Counted from the stretch's first letter, positions 8,320 to 18,215 are shown. The stretch: 64,000 bases of DNA from Sediminibacterium sp. (GCA_030054095.1 JASGCO010000004.1:170739-234738), one strand, 5' to 3'. Translations and numbers: made by a program. Notes: generated by a model from the letters alone, not told the origin.

Positions 8320-9144
8320 CTACTTACGTTGTCCCGAAACCGCTATAAATTCCGGATTCAATAAGTCCGTTTTATTGTAAATAAGCGTTTCCTTAGTATC
8401 TAAACGATAAATATTACCGCCACTTTCCTTTAAGATACAATGTCCGGCTGCCGTATCCCACTCCATGGTCTTTCCAAAACGGGGATACTCATGTGCACAA
8501 CCCTCAGCCAGTAAACATAATTTCAGGCTACTACCCTTGTGTATCGTGTTTATCTTCTCATTTTTAGTTTCCAGTTGGCCAATGTATGTTTTCAACGCAA
8601 GCCCAGGATGCGAACGGGAAGCTACGACTGTATAAACAGAGGGCAATTCCTGAAGAGGCAGGCGGATAGCAAAGCTACTCCACATATCCGGTTGCCAGTC
8701 CGGAATGAGACTCACTTCCCTCCCTTTTAATTTCCAGGAACCATAGCCCTTCCGTGCAAAATACAAATCGTCTGAAACAGGCGCGTATATTACCCCTAAT
8801 ACGGGTGAACCGTTCTCTATCAACGCAATATTAATAGTGAACTCTCCATTCCGCTTTACAAATTCCTTGGTGCCATCTACCGGATCAACCAGCCAGATTC
8901 TATGACTCCCTGAACGGGAAGCAAAATCATGCGCATCTCCCTCTTCACTCACTACTTTAATGCCACTGGCTGCCAGGCATGCTTCAATGCACTGACTGGC
9001 CTTTTGATCAGCCAGAGTTACCGGAGAAAAATCAGCTTTTAACTCTACACTAAAATCTGTGTCGTAAACCGCCATTACATCTACTGCCGCATTCATTGCC
9101 GCATGCACTGCCATTTGTAATAACGTATAATTATCAATTGCCAT
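8320..9144 (-). CDS. cysQ: 3'(2'),5'-bisphosphate nucleotidase CysQ
   Basis: The 274-residue protein of the inositol monophosphatase superfamily removes the 3'-phosphate from PAP/PAPS. Metal-site motifs are visible: SEEG, WLVDPVDGTKEF and the late motif MEWDTAAGHCIL. The length is typical of CysQ. It overlaps the end of the upstream hydrolase gene by 11 bp. Its place beside an O-antigen ligase-like gene rather than sulfate-assimilation genes could mean that PAP is formed here by sulfation, but no sulfotransferase is in the window. Confidence 0.9.
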   Translation of the reverse strand: MAIDNYTLLQMAVHAAMNAAVDVMAVYDTDFSVELKADFSPVTLADQKASQCIEACLAASGIKVVSEEGDAHDFASRSGSHRIWLVDPVDGTKEFVKRNGEFTINIALIENGSPVLGVIYAPVSDDLYFARKGYGSWKLKGREVSLIPDWQPDMWSSFAIRLPLQELPSVYTVVASRSHPGLALKTYIGQLETKNEKINTIHKGSSLKLCLLAEGCAHEYPRFGKTMEWDTAAGHCILKESGGNIYRLDTKETLIYNKTDLLNPEFIAVSGQRK

Positions 9145-9799
9145 TAAAAACCTGTTCCAAACACTGATTTACTTCATTATAACGCGTAAACACCATAACA
9201 TGTTCACCATTTGGAATATCAAAGTTAACATTTGAAATATTAGAACGCCACAGAATTTTATCATTAAGACCGTGAATACGAACTAGCTCCGGTAAATGGA
9301 TTCTTCGTTTCCAGTTAACAATGTAATTCATACAATGGTAAAAATACCCTTTGGGCATCTGTCGTAACATTAACCGGAAATGCGAAGCATAACTCACCGG
9401 AAAACCAAGAAAAGGCCGTGTTAAATAACCTATACGGCAAATCAGGTAATCAGGAATAACACGGTGCAAAGGTAAGTAACGGAACAGCTTAATTGTCCAT
9501 GGCAATTCCTGTTCATTCTGGCAGGATGACAATAACACTACCTTATTCACCGGAATCATAGATGCCAGTTCCGCACAAAGCATCCCTCCAAACGACACTC
9601 CCATAAGATTAACAGGAACCGAAGATTTGACCGGCAACTGAGGCATAAAAGCGGCCGCGTACTCCTTCATGGTCCAACCCGAACGAGGTTCCGGCCACTT
9701 CAAGACTTTAACTACATACCCCTTTACCTGTGTATGCGCATATAAATCGCCGGTGGCCCCTAAACCAGGAATTGCATAAATTATTTTGTCAGGTGACAT
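9134..9799 (-). CDS. Alpha/beta hydrolase
   Basis: The 221-residue alpha/beta-fold hydrolase has a nucleophile elbow GVSFGG with the catalytic Ser, a candidate Asp in GLNDKIL and His in NGEHVMV near the C-terminus. No signal peptide is seen, so it should be cytoplasmic. The gene starts with ATG directly after the TAA of the O-antigen ligase-like gene, so the two are probably translationally coupled. The substrate is unknown. Confidence 0.8.
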   Translation of the reverse strand: MSPDKIIYAIPGLGATGDLYAHTQVKGYVVKVLKWPEPRSGWTMKEYAAAFMPQLPVKSSVPVNLMGVSFGGMLCAELASMIPVNKVVLLSSCQNEQELPWTIKLFRYLPLHRVIPDYLICRIGYLTRPFLGFPVSYASHFRLMLRQMPKGYFYHCMNYIVNWKRRIHLPELVRIHGLNDKILWRSNISNVNFDIPNGEHVMVFTRYNEVNQCLEQVFNGN

Positions 9800-11374
9800 T
9801 TATCTTTTGGGTAGTAAGCTACGGCTAAAATACGCCATACTTAACAATAGCGTATTAAAATACGCGAAAAAAGTAAGACCAGTTTGCGACTCCAAAGTGT
9901 CCTCAAATAAAAAGGAGAAAACAGCTATACCTAAAAAACAAACGTACAAATAACTCAAACTTCCTCTTAAATAGTAAAAAGGGAATACCAATGAAAGCAG
10001 AAATACCATCAAACCAATCAAACCAAACGCAACTGTAATAGCCAAAAACTGATTATGAGACCGCAGATACCATTCTTTTGTAAGAGGCGCGTTAAGTTTA
10101 CGATACGCGCTGTTAAATTTTTTCTGGCTATCACCTGTGCCCACACCAAACACCAGATTATTTCCAATAATATGAAACGCCGCCTTCCAGAAATAAAACC
10201 GCATACTTAAGGAATGCCCTGAAACATCTCTGCTATATTGCAATTCCTGCAATTCAAAAAACAACTCATAAAGCCGTTTTTTCAATGGATTCCATTTCGG
10301 ATAAAGATGGTTGGATACTCCAGCTTTAATCAGCTTATAATCTTTAAACCTCAAACTGGCAACACTTGCCGAATCTTTAGTTAATCCTTTACTGGTTAAA
10401 TAACGGATCAATGTTTGCCCTATTTCCGGATTATGCGTCTTTGGCACAAAACTAAAGCTATCTTCCGGAAAACGACGATTCCATTCGCGTTGAACTTCAT
10501 AAATTTCAATATTACGGTACACATAAAACCCGTTCTCCAGTTGTGGAAAATCGCCGGGAGGTTCATAAGCCCTCCCCGATGGGGTTGTTTTCAGAACCTG
10601 ATTATTAGGGTGATCTGATACATGATAATAATCCTGATAAGCAGTGTACACATAGCCTGTTAACCCCAGTACACTCGCTGCTAAAAGCACCAGCACCATT
10701 CTTTTAGTTATACTGCTCCGCCATTTAAAAACACCATAAATCCCCAATATGATACCCATTAGTACCATTAACACCAACGCCGTCATTAAGGCCAGTTTTA
10801 TAATTGTAAAAACAAATAAAACAGGAACCAGCAACAACAACCAACGGTACCGACTATTACGCCATTCCGTAAAGCACCAGTAAACAGCACAAAAGGCCAT
10901 ATTTAAAAACAGGCTTAACCGTATGTGACTCATAAAGCGCGATGCTTGCCGTATGGGTTGATTTCCCAGTTTTGTGTAATAATAAAACAGACACCAGCTA
11001 ACATTAACCACACACCCGATAATAAATGCCAGTAAAATCCATTTTAACTCACCTCGTGTAATAGCCGGAGATGAAAAAAATAAAATTGGCAGTAATAATA
11101 ACGGAATTTTTATCCTTACATCATCCAATCCTGCTTTAAGATCGGAAGAGTAAGCTAGACCTAAAACGTGCCACAGAAACAAGGTACCTAAAACCCAAAA
11201 AACCGGATTAGATTTTAACGCCAGCCACTTTTCGCGGAAGCGTCCCTCCAGCAACCAATTACCCAGTAAAATAAACTGAGGAATACTGGTAGGCACCGTT
11301 CCCAGCATCATTCCAAATCCTAGTAAGCCTACGCCAATATAATAAATCAGTTTATGTCGTTCCGCCCCTAACAC
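9800..11374 (-). CDS. O-antigen ligase family membrane protein
   Basis: The 524-residue polytopic membrane protein has about ten to twelve hydrophobic segments and a large extracytoplasmic loop (roughly residues 240-390). The signature of the Wzy_C/O-antigen ligase family is near the end (GVGTGDSQKKFN, RSHNQFLAI, FGLIGL). Members join O-antigen to lipid A-core or polymerise glycan repeats in the periplasm; which applies here cannot be told. The start is GTG at 11374, 37 bp after kbl. It heads a minus-strand run with the hydrolase and cysQ. Confidence 0.8.
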   Translation of the reverse strand: MLGAERHKLIYYIGVGLLGFGMMLGTVPTSIPQFILLGNWLLEGRFREKWLALKSNPVFWVLGTLFLWHVLGLAYSSDLKAGLDDVRIKIPLLLLPILFFSSPAITRGELKWILLAFIIGCVVNVSWCLFYYYTKLGNQPIRQASRFMSHIRLSLFLNMAFCAVYWCFTEWRNSRYRWLLLLVPVLFVFTIIKLALMTALVLMVLMGIILGIYGVFKWRSSITKRMVLVLLAASVLGLTGYVYTAYQDYYHVSDHPNNQVLKTTPSGRAYEPPGDFPQLENGFYVYRNIEIYEVQREWNRRFPEDSFSFVPKTHNPEIGQTLIRYLTSKGLTKDSASVASLRFKDYKLIKAGVSNHLYPKWNPLKKRLYELFFELQELQYSRDVSGHSLSMRFYFWKAAFHIIGNNLVFGVGTGDSQKKFNSAYRKLNAPLTKEWYLRSHNQFLAITVAFGLIGLMVFLLSLVFPFYYLRGSLSYLYVCFLGIAVFSFLFEDTLESQTGLTFFAYFNTLLLSMAYFSRSLLPKR

Positions 11375-11411
11375 CTGTCCGTAACGCTGCTATTCTTAAA
11401 ATAGTGTGTAA

Positions 11412-12599
11412 TCAGGCAATAACTTTTAACTTTTTTCCCACCTTGGTAAAGGCGGCTATCGCCTTATCCAAATGCTCCTGATTATGAGCCGCGCTTAACT
11501 GTACACGAATTCTGGCTTTATCTTTTGGCACAACCGGATAAAAGAAGCCAATCACATAAATACCCTCAGCCAGTAATTCATCCGCAAACTCCTGCGACAA
11601 TTTCGCATCGTATAACATCACCGGCACAATAGCACTATCACCATCTTTAATATCAAACCCAGCAGCTTTAATACCCTTTTTAAAATAATTTACGTTCCAC
11701 TCCAATTTATCCCGTAAAGCCGTTGTTTCACTCAACAGATCAAACACCGCCATACTGGCACCCACAATACTTGGCGCTAGCGAATTACTGAACAAATACG
11801 GACGCGAACGTTGACGCAGCAACTCAATAATTTCCTTACGTCCGGTTGTAAAGCCACCCATGGCGCCGCCTAAAGCTTTACCAAGCGTTCCGGTAATAAT
11901 ATCCACACGGCCCATTACATTTTTAGCTTCAATGGTACCACGGCCGGTTTTCCCGATAAACCCCGAAGCGTGACACTCATCCACCATTACCAAAGCATTA
12001 TACTTATCTGCCAGATCACAAATCTTATCTAATGGCGCTACAAACCCATCCATACTAAACACGCCATCCGTTACAATAATACGGTTACGCTGCGCCTGCG
12101 CCTTTTTTAATTGCTCTTCCAAATCGGCCATGTCGCAGTTTTTGTAGCGGTAACGCTGTGCCTTGCACAAACGCACCCCGTCAATAATCGAGGCGTGATT
12201 TAATTCATCACTGATAATGGCGTCGTTTTCATCAAACAAAGGTTCAAATACCCCCCCATTGGCATCAAACGCGGCAGCATACAAAATCGTGTCTTCCGTT
12301 CCTAAAAACGTGGCGATTTTTTGTTCAAGGGTTTTATGAATATCCTGGGTACCGCAAATAAACCGCACACTACTCATACCAAAACCATGTGTATCCAGTG
12401 CGCTTTTAGCACCTTCAATAACCTTAGGATGCGAAGACAGACCCAGATAGTTATTCGCGCAAAAAATAATAACATCTTTTCCGTTTACTTTAACCACCGC
12501 GTCCATTGGCGTGGTAATAATCCGTTCCTTCTTAAACAAACCATTGGCTTCAATTTCCGAAAGCGTATTTTGTAGCTGAGATTGTAATTGACCGTACAT
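11412..12599 (-). CDS. kbl: Glycine C-acetyltransferase (2-amino-3-ketobutyrate CoA ligase)
   Basis: This 395-residue PLP enzyme of the alpha-oxoamine synthase family cleaves 2-amino-3-ketobutyrate with CoA to glycine and acetyl-CoA in threonine breakdown. It has the [10 protein letters not shown] start motif, [32 protein letters not shown] and the PLP-lysine motif [10 protein letters not shown]. The length matches Kbl. Threonine dehydrogenase is not in the window. A possible promoter lies in the 47-bp divergent gap (TTG, 18 bp, TAAATTTA on the minus strand). Confidence 0.93.
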   Translation of the reverse strand: MYGQLQSQLQNTLSEIEANGLFKKERIITTPMDAVVKVNGKDVIIFCANNYLGLSSHPKVIEGAKSALDTHGFGMSSVRFICGTQDIHKTLEQKIATFLGTEDTILYAAAFDANGGVFEPLFDENDAIISDELNHASIIDGVRLCKAQRYRYKNCDMADLEEQLKKAQAQRNRIIVTDGVFSMDGFVAPLDKICDLADKYNALVMVDECHASGFIGKTGRGTIEAKNVMGRVDIITGTLGKALGGAMGGFTTGRKEIIELLRQRSRPYLFSNSLAPSIVGASMAVFDLLSETTALRDKLEWNVNYFKKGIKAAGFDIKDGDSAIVPVMLYDAKLSQEFADELLAEGIYVIGFFYPVVPKDKARIRVQLSAAHNQEHLDKAIAAFTKVGKKLKVIA

Positions 12600-12646
12600 A
12601 ATTTATTAAATTTAGGCTCTTAAATTACTAAACAATTTCATTCAGT

Positions 12647-13705
12647 ATGTCATATATTATCTCAGGAATTCAACAAGTAGGTATCGGGGTCGCTAACGTA
12701 CACGAAGGGTTTAAATGGTACCGCCAGCACTTAGGTATGGATATTCCCATTTTTGAAGAAGCCGCGGAGGCCAACCTGATGCTCCCTTATACCGGAGGTA
12801 AACCGCAACAGCGCCACGCTATTCTGGCCATCAACATGAAAGGCGGCGGCGGGTTCGAAATATGGCAATACACTTCCCGTACCCCACAAGCCTGCGCGTT
12901 TCAACCACATCTGGGCGATATTGGCCTGTTTTGCGCCAAAATCAAGTCCGACAATGTGGATGCGTCCTTTCAATTCCTCAAAAGCAAAGGCGTAAAACTA
13001 CTTTCCGAAGTCACTAAAAATCCCGATGGGAAAAAGCACTTCTTTATCAGCGACGCGTTTGGCAATCTGTTTGAAATTATTGAAGATACGGTTTGGTTTG
13101 GATCCGGGAAACAACACACCGGTGGTCCGGTCGGGATGATGATTGGTGTTAAAAATACAGAGCGTTCCAAAGCGTTTTATGCTACTATATTGGGTTACGA
13201 TAAAGTGATTTACGAAAAAGAAGATACATTCGCCGATCTGGCTGGCTTACCCGGAGGCAGCGTACGTTGTAAACGCACCTTGCTCACCCACAGCAAATCC
13301 CGCGTAGGGCCGTTTTCAAAACTATTCGGCAACAGTTATATCGAATTAATTGAAGCCGTTAACTATACACCCCGTGCCATTTTCGAAAACCGCTTTTGGG
13401 GCGATCTGGGGTTTATTCACCTTTGTTTCGACATTAAAAATATGGCGGGACTAAAAGCCGCCTGCGAAAAAGCGGGCCATCCTTTTACCGTAGATGGTGG
13501 CGCTGGCTTCGAAATGGGAGAAGCCGCCGGGCACTTTACCTATATCGAAGATCCGGACGGTACCCTTATCGAATTTGTGGAAACCAAAAAAATACCCATC
13601 ATGAAAAAATGGGGCTGGTACCTCGATTTACGTAAGCGCGCACCCGAAAAACCACTTGCCAACTGGATGCTGAAAGCCCTCGCTTTTAATCGTGTCAAAG
13701 ATTAA
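12647..13705 (+). CDS. VOC (glyoxalase/dioxygenase-fold) family protein
   Basis: The 352-residue protein has two tandem vicinal-oxygen-chelate units, one starting at QQVGIGVANV (about residue 9) and the other at GMMIGVKNTE (about residue 163). The ends of the repeats read FGNLFEIIED and DPDGTLIEFVE, with the metal-ligand Glu typical of the fold. Length and two-domain plan recall 4-hydroxyphenylpyruvate dioxygenase, but the C-terminal metal region differs, so no reaction is assigned. It is divergent from kbl and is followed by a GC-rich repeat. Confidence 0.75.
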   Translation: MSYIISGIQQVGIGVANVHEGFKWYRQHLGMDIPIFEEAAEANLMLPYTGGKPQQRHAILAINMKGGGGFEIWQYTSRTPQACAFQPHLGDIGLFCAKIKSDNVDASFQFLKSKGVKLLSEVTKNPDGKKHFFISDAFGNLFEIIEDTVWFGSGKQHTGGPVGMMIGVKNTERSKAFYATILGYDKVIYEKEDTFADLAGLPGGSVRCKRTLLTHSKSRVGPFSKLFGNSYIELIEAVNYTPRAIFENRFWGDLGFIHLCFDIKNMAGLKAACEKAGHPFTVDGGAGFEMGEAAGHFTYIEDPDGTLIEFVETKKIPIMKKWGWYLDLRKRAPEKPLANWMLKALAFNRVKD

Positions 13706-13718
13706 GGAATCGTTTTCA

Positions 13719-13896
13719 GGGGCCGTTTTGCCACCTTCACCACCTCCGCTAAAACCGCACTTTCCGCTTTAGCTTGCTTACCTTTTGCGGCTTTTGCTGC
13801 GGCTCCGGTGGCTTCTGAGGTCGCCTCCTCGCTCGCGCAAAATCACGCAAAAGCCCGCGCAAGGCTGCCGCTGCAATTGCTCGGCCGTACGCCAAT
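13719..13896 (-). repeat. GC-rich dispersed repeat, copy 1
   Basis: About 178 bp of GC-rich DNA lies between the convergent VOC and MBOAT genes. Read on the minus strand it matches the element at 61764-61938: a 37-bp block is identical (13846-13882 here, 61774-61810 there), and two further blocks match nearly perfectly (GAGGAGGCGAC...AGAAGCCACCG and AGCAAGCTA...GCGGAAAGTGCG), with diverged spacers. No plausible protein is encoded. Confidence 0.8.
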
Positions 13897-13925
13897 ACTG
13901 ATACTCTCAAAATAAATGGTAGAAA

Positions 13926-15491
13926 TTAAAACTGGAAATAAATAAACGGCTGCAACTCCCCGCTTCTGAACTGATACGCTATTACAAATAACACAAACGC
14001 TACAAGCACCATCACCGGCCAGGCCAATGCACTAAACCGTTGCCTGTACATTTCTTTATAACGCTCCGGAACCCAGTGAATAGCATAACCAATAATCAAC
14101 ACCCATACGACCTGCTGATAGCCCGCCAATACTTTAAAACACAGATCCAAACTAAAATGATTCCACAGGCGGTCAAAAATCTGACCTACTGTTTCCATAC
14201 TATCGCTTCTGAAAAAAATACGCGTAAAACTGATAAACGTTAAGGTCACCAGTACAAACCCTATCTTTACCGGCCATTCCACCTCCTTTTTAAACGGCGA
14301 TACTTTTAACCAGATTTTATGCAACACAATACCTAACCCGTTTAATCCGCCCCAGATAATAAACAACCAGCTACTGCCATGCCACAAACCACCCAACAAC
14401 ATAGTTACCATAATATTAACGTTCGTGTGCACATAATTTCTTACCGACACTACATACCGCATCAGTAAGGCCATCCCGGCCGCCAGCACCAACAACCATA
14501 CCAGCAAAAACAACTTCCCGCTCAACAACACCAGAAACACCGCCAGAACACTTAAACTCACGTACGATCCTATCGTTCCCTTTTTGTTTCCACCCAATGG
14601 AATATACAGGTAATCCTGCAACCAGCTCGATAACGAAATGTGCCAGCGCTTCCAGAATTCGCTGGTGCTTTGCGCTTTATACGGACTCTTAAAATTTGTT
14701 TTTAACCGGAAACCCAGCAGCAAGGCAATACCAATAGCCATATCGGTATAACCGCTAAAATCCATATAAATCTGAAGCGAATAGCCAAAAATACCCAGCG
14801 TTAGCTCAAACCCCGTAAAATAGCCCGGATTATCAAACATACGGTCAATCAGATTAACCGCCAGATAATCTGCCATAATTTTTTTCAGATACCCGTTCAG
14901 TATCCAGAAAATAGCCATACCAAATTCTGTACGACTTAACTGATACGGTAAGCGTAGCTGATATAAAAACTCATGTGCCTTAACAATAGGACCCGCCACC
15001 AGATGCGGAAAAAAACACACAAAGAATCCGTAATCCAGCACATTGCGTTCCGGCTCCACCCGCCGGCGGTACACATCAATGGTATAAGACAAAGACTGAA
15101 ACGTAAAAAACGAAATTCCGATGGGTAAAATAAGTTGATCCACACGAAACCCCGTATGAAACATGGCGTTGGAAAAAACAGAAAAATGATTCACATACTC
15201 AAAAGAAGTACCAAACAAGCTATTAATACTATTAGTAATAAACAACGCATATTTAAAATAACTCAGCAAAAAAAGATTGAGCAAAACGCTTGCGGTCAGG
15301 TACAATTTACGTTTACGTTCATCACTGGTCTGGTGCATCAGATGCGCCCAGGTAAAGTCTGACAAAATGGTAAACAGTAACAGAAGAATAAATACGCCAC
15401 CCGTTTTATAATAAAAAAACAAACTCACCGCAAACAGATAAATGTTTCGCAAGGCCTGTTTTTTATACACAAAACCATACACGCCCAACAC
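13926..15491 (-). CDS. MBOAT family O-acyltransferase
   Basis: This AlgI-like membrane-bound O-acyltransferase carries acyl groups, usually acetyl, across the membrane to a surface glycan. The motif FWKRWHISLSSWLQDYLYIPLGG and the conserved histidine region GGLWHGSSWLFIIWGG are clear, with about ten membrane segments. The GTG at 15491 is only a minimal start. The same frame stays open upstream to 15569 and encodes a family-like first segment (LHIFDLSGNKPLTFTDLYFW), but no ATG, GTG or TTG is present there; CTG at 15569, just after the SGNH stop, is the best candidate. It forms an operon with two SGNH proteins. Confidence 0.88.
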   Translation of the reverse strand: MLGVYGFVYKKQALRNIYLFAVSLFFYYKTGGVFILLLLFTILSDFTWAHLMHQTSDERKRKLYLTASVLLNLFLLSYFKYALFITNSINSLFGTSFEYVNHFSVFSNAMFHTGFRVDQLILPIGISFFTFQSLSYTIDVYRRRVEPERNVLDYGFFVCFFPHLVAGPIVKAHEFLYQLRLPYQLSRTEFGMAIFWILNGYLKKIMADYLAVNLIDRMFDNPGYFTGFELTLGIFGYSLQIYMDFSGYTDMAIGIALLLGFRLKTNFKSPYKAQSTSEFWKRWHISLSSWLQDYLYIPLGGNKKGTIGSYVSLSVLAVFLVLLSGKLFLLVWLLVLAAGMALLMRYVVSVRNYVHTNVNIMVTMLLGGLWHGSSWLFIIWGGLNGLGIVLHKIWLKVSPFKKEVEWPVKIGFVLVTLTFISFTRIFFRSDSMETVGQIFDRLWNHFSLDLCFKVLAGYQQVVWVLIIGYAIHWVPERYKEMYRQRFSALAWPVMVLVAFVLFVIAYQFRSGELQPFIYFQF

Positions 15492-15570
15492 AACGGCAAA
15501 AAAGATCCAGAAATATAAATCTGTAAACGTTAAGGGCTTGTTACCCGACAGATCAAAAATATGTAACAGT

Positions 15571-16785
15571 TTAGCGATGCGGTTTAAGTTGTTGCTGACG
15601 GTTATAACTTTGCATAAATGCCTCGTACATCAGTTGTCCCAGGTACCTGTACCCTGCCCCACTAAAATGCACCCGGTCGCGTTTGGCATATCCGGCTTTT
15701 ATCCATTTATTAATTGAACGATAGCCCCCCATCACTTTAAACACATCCCAAACTGCTACGTTATGTTTAGCCCCCAACTCAAAAAAGGCTTGCTGCGCCA
15801 GAATGGTTCGCTTATTGGGCGTTTTACGTTTCACATAATTATCGGTAGTAGTTGTCAGCAAAATGGCTATATCCGGATTCGCCCGTTTTAATTTAGCAAT
15901 AAGCGTATCATAATTAGCCTTAAACTCTTCCTTGCTAAACTCTTTCGCCTGCACATCGTTCACCCCTAACGAAATAATGGCCATGTCCGGCACCAATGAG
16001 TGTAATTGCTGATCAAACAAATTACACTTCAGGTAACTGGAACTGGAAGCCCCATTTACACCCAAACCGGCGCAATAAAATCCGGGCTCTGTATTTTCGA
16101 TACTGAAACCAAACAGCGTAAAATCCTTTTGCAGGGTATCTTTTCTAACAATTTCAATCTGTACCGAATCTACAAAATGCTCAAAGCCATAATAACTGAA
16201 TCCCTTATCCGGAAAATCCTGACCTGCTGTTTCCACCCCCTCCTGTTTTACCAATTGCCACTTAAACGATGCGTTAAAATTATGATACATCTTCAGCATG
16301 TTAAACTTACGACACACACTCCGGTCCGTTATACGAATCGTTACACGCACCAAACTATCGTTGGTACTGGCCGACATACCATTAACTCCCAATGGCAGAC
16401 AATAGTCCTTTTGTACGGCCCTGCACTTTTTCCACGCTCCGCCCGAACTAAAGTCAACATACGGCTGACCATTAGTGCGCGCAATAGCATAAGGAAAGGC
16501 AAAATAACCGCCTCCCTTTGTTTTAAAAGTAGTTTGTAACAACGATAAAAATTCATTGGTCCATATACCCGCCTGTACATGCGATCCTCCAAAATGCGCC
16601 ACTCTTACTGGCCTGGCCTCCTTGCCCTGCAAGGCTTTGCACTTATCAAAAAGCTGAGTCCAACAGGTACTATCGGCGTAATACAAAAACCGGTTAGCCT
16701 CCATATCCGCTAAACCCTTTTGGGCACTCACCCGAAAAAAGCCAAACTGCAACAGAACGAATATGAACAAAACCAAACGCCGCAT
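15571..16785 (-). CDS. SGNH/GDSL-type hydrolase, secreted
   Basis: The 404-residue protein has a signal peptide (MRRLVLFIFVLLQFGFFRVSAQ) and an SGNH fold: block I HFGGSHVQAG with the candidate Ser, the Asn block LGVNDVQA, and the C-terminal Asp-x-x-His (RDRVHFSG). Paired with MBOAT proteins, SGNH enzymes such as AlgX/AlgJ-like proteins transfer or remove O-acetyl groups on exported glycans, a likely role here. The canonical GDS is GGS in this copy. It overlaps the upstream SGNH gene by 1 bp. Confidence 0.82.
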   Translation of the reverse strand: MRRLVLFIFVLLQFGFFRVSAQKGLADMEANRFLYYADSTCWTQLFDKCKALQGKEARPVRVAHFGGSHVQAGIWTNEFLSLLQTTFKTKGGGYFAFPYAIARTNGQPYVDFSSGGAWKKCRAVQKDYCLPLGVNGMSASTNDSLVRVTIRITDRSVCRKFNMLKMYHNFNASFKWQLVKQEGVETAGQDFPDKGFSYYGFEHFVDSVQIEIVRKDTLQKDFTLFGFSIENTEPGFYCAGLGVNGASSSSYLKCNLFDQQLHSLVPDMAIISLGVNDVQAKEFSKEEFKANYDTLIAKLKRANPDIAILLTTTTDNYVKRKTPNKRTILAQQAFFELGAKHNVAVWDVFKVMGGYRSINKWIKAGYAKRDRVHFSGAGYRYLGQLMYEAFMQSYNRQQQLKPHR

Positions 16786-18215
16786 TACTTCTTTTTTAGA
16801 TACGCATTATAATCGTTAATTAAAGCGGAATACAACAAGGTTGCTATTTTACGGGCTCCCTGTGGGCTAAAATGAATATAATCGGAGGCCGCCAGTTTTT
16901 GATCTACCCAACTCACCATACTGTTTTTACCTCCCATGCAATCGTACATGTCAAAAAACGCGCAATTACTGTCAAACGCTGCTTGTTTAATCGCGTCACG
17001 TAAAGGCTCCAGCATAGGATAGGTAACATATTCCGTTTCTTTTTTAATACTCATATCCGCCGGCCCAATAACCAATATACTTGCCTGAGGCGCTAATCGT
17101 TTTACTATTGCAATCTGTCCGCGTATGTAATCGCCAAAATTCTTTGCCATTGCTTCATCCTTTATTCCCGGTAACGTATTACCGCCAAATTGCAGAATAA
17201 TACATTTCACATTCAAATGATCGTAAAACTGTTTTAACTGTCCATCACTAATCAAATGAAAAAACGTACCTGAACTGCCCCGCAACGGAATATTATCCAA
17301 CATTACGCCGCCCTGCCCTTCTAAGGATAAGGCATAAAAATCCGGGCTGTCTTTTCCCTTGAAAATGAATTTATGTTGCCCACTCCCCGGTACTACAGAA
17401 TATTCCCGTATATTAAAATTTCCACCAGCATTCAAGCTATCCGCGCTATTTAACGCTACCCCATCATAAAATTCGCACCAGGTTTTGGACTGAGCCCCCC
17501 CATAAAATAACTTCACCTTAGAATAACTCCCCACCAAAGGGCCTCCACCTTTTGTAGTGGTTACCTGCAACACAGCTTCTGTTACAGCCAATGTATCCGT
17601 CGTCTTCCTGTAAGGTGCAAATCGCGTAAAACTTGCCAGTACACCATAATTTTTGTGCGTTACCCGCTTATCTTTAGATGTGTAAGTGGCATACCGGTCC
17701 CACGAAGCACCGGTGGCGGATAATTTATTACTGATTGTAGCCGACAAAGGCATTAATGACATCAGACCTGGCCCCTTCCCGCCAAATTGCTGCTGAAGTT
17801 TCTGGCGCAGGTAATCGCTGATACGATCCGCTTCAATCTGGCTGTCGCCATAATGCAGAATACGCACCCCTCCACCCGCTGGTAATGCGCTTAAAGACGC
17901 GTAAAATGATTGTAAACACGATTGATTCTTATACTGAATGGAAAGATTCAGTTTAACCGAGTCGGCAGGCGCTTTACTTGTAGCTGTATCCACAGACGTT
18001 ACTCCCGCTGAATCTAACTGATTTGCCAGATTTAAAATGGCACTAATATCCTTTTTTGGTTCCGGTACAGCAGACAACTCCGCTAGTGCCGGAAATTTAA
18101 TACCTGTACTGTTAAGCGACAACAAATAATTATTACCTGATAAAAATGCAGCGCCGCCAATAACTGAAAACACGCTTCCGATAAATGCAAGAGTATGCCA
18201 GGGCTTAATCATCAA
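16785..18215 (-). CDS. SGNH/GDSL-type hydrolase, membrane-anchored or secreted
   Basis: The 476-residue protein begins with a hydrophobic segment (TLAFIGSVFSVIGGAAFLSG) that can act as signal or anchor. After a low-complexity Ala/Asp/Ser linker comes an SGNH domain: HYGDSQIEADR with the catalytic Ser, LQFGGNTLPG with the Asn, and SDYIHFSPQGAR with the Asp-x-x-His pair. It is the first gene of the SGNH-SGNH-MBOAT operon (minus strand), overlapping the next gene by 1 bp. It is probably a periplasmic acetyl-transfer partner of the MBOAT protein. Confidence 0.82.
   Translation of the reverse strand: MMIKPWHTLAFIGSVFSVIGGAAFLSGNNYLLSLNSTGIKFPALAELSAVPEPKKDISAILNLANQLDSAGVTSVDTATSKAPADSVKLNLSIQYKNQSCLQSFYASLSALPAGGGVRILHYGDSQIEADRISDYLRQKLQQQFGGKGPGLMSLMPLSATISNKLSATGASWDRYATYTSKDKRVTHKNYGVLASFTRFAPYRKTTDTLAVTEAVLQVTTTKGGGPLVGSYSKVKLFYGGAQSKTWCEFYDGVALNSADSLNAGGNFNIREYSVVPGSGQHKFIFKGKDSPDFYALSLEGQGGVMLDNIPLRGSSGTFFHLISDGQLKQFYDHLNVKCIILQFGGNTLPGIKDEAMAKNFGDYIRGQIAIVKRLAPQASILVIGPADMSIKKETEYVTYPMLEPLRDAIKQAAFDSNCAFFDMYDCMGGKNSMVSWVDQKLAASDYIHFSPQGARKIATLLYSALINDYNAYLKKK

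Noticed and set aside
16006..16539. 177-codon plus-strand frame opposite the SGNH gene
   Set aside because: Long only because the SGNH gene has few stop-like codons on this strand; the translation shows no fold-like pattern.
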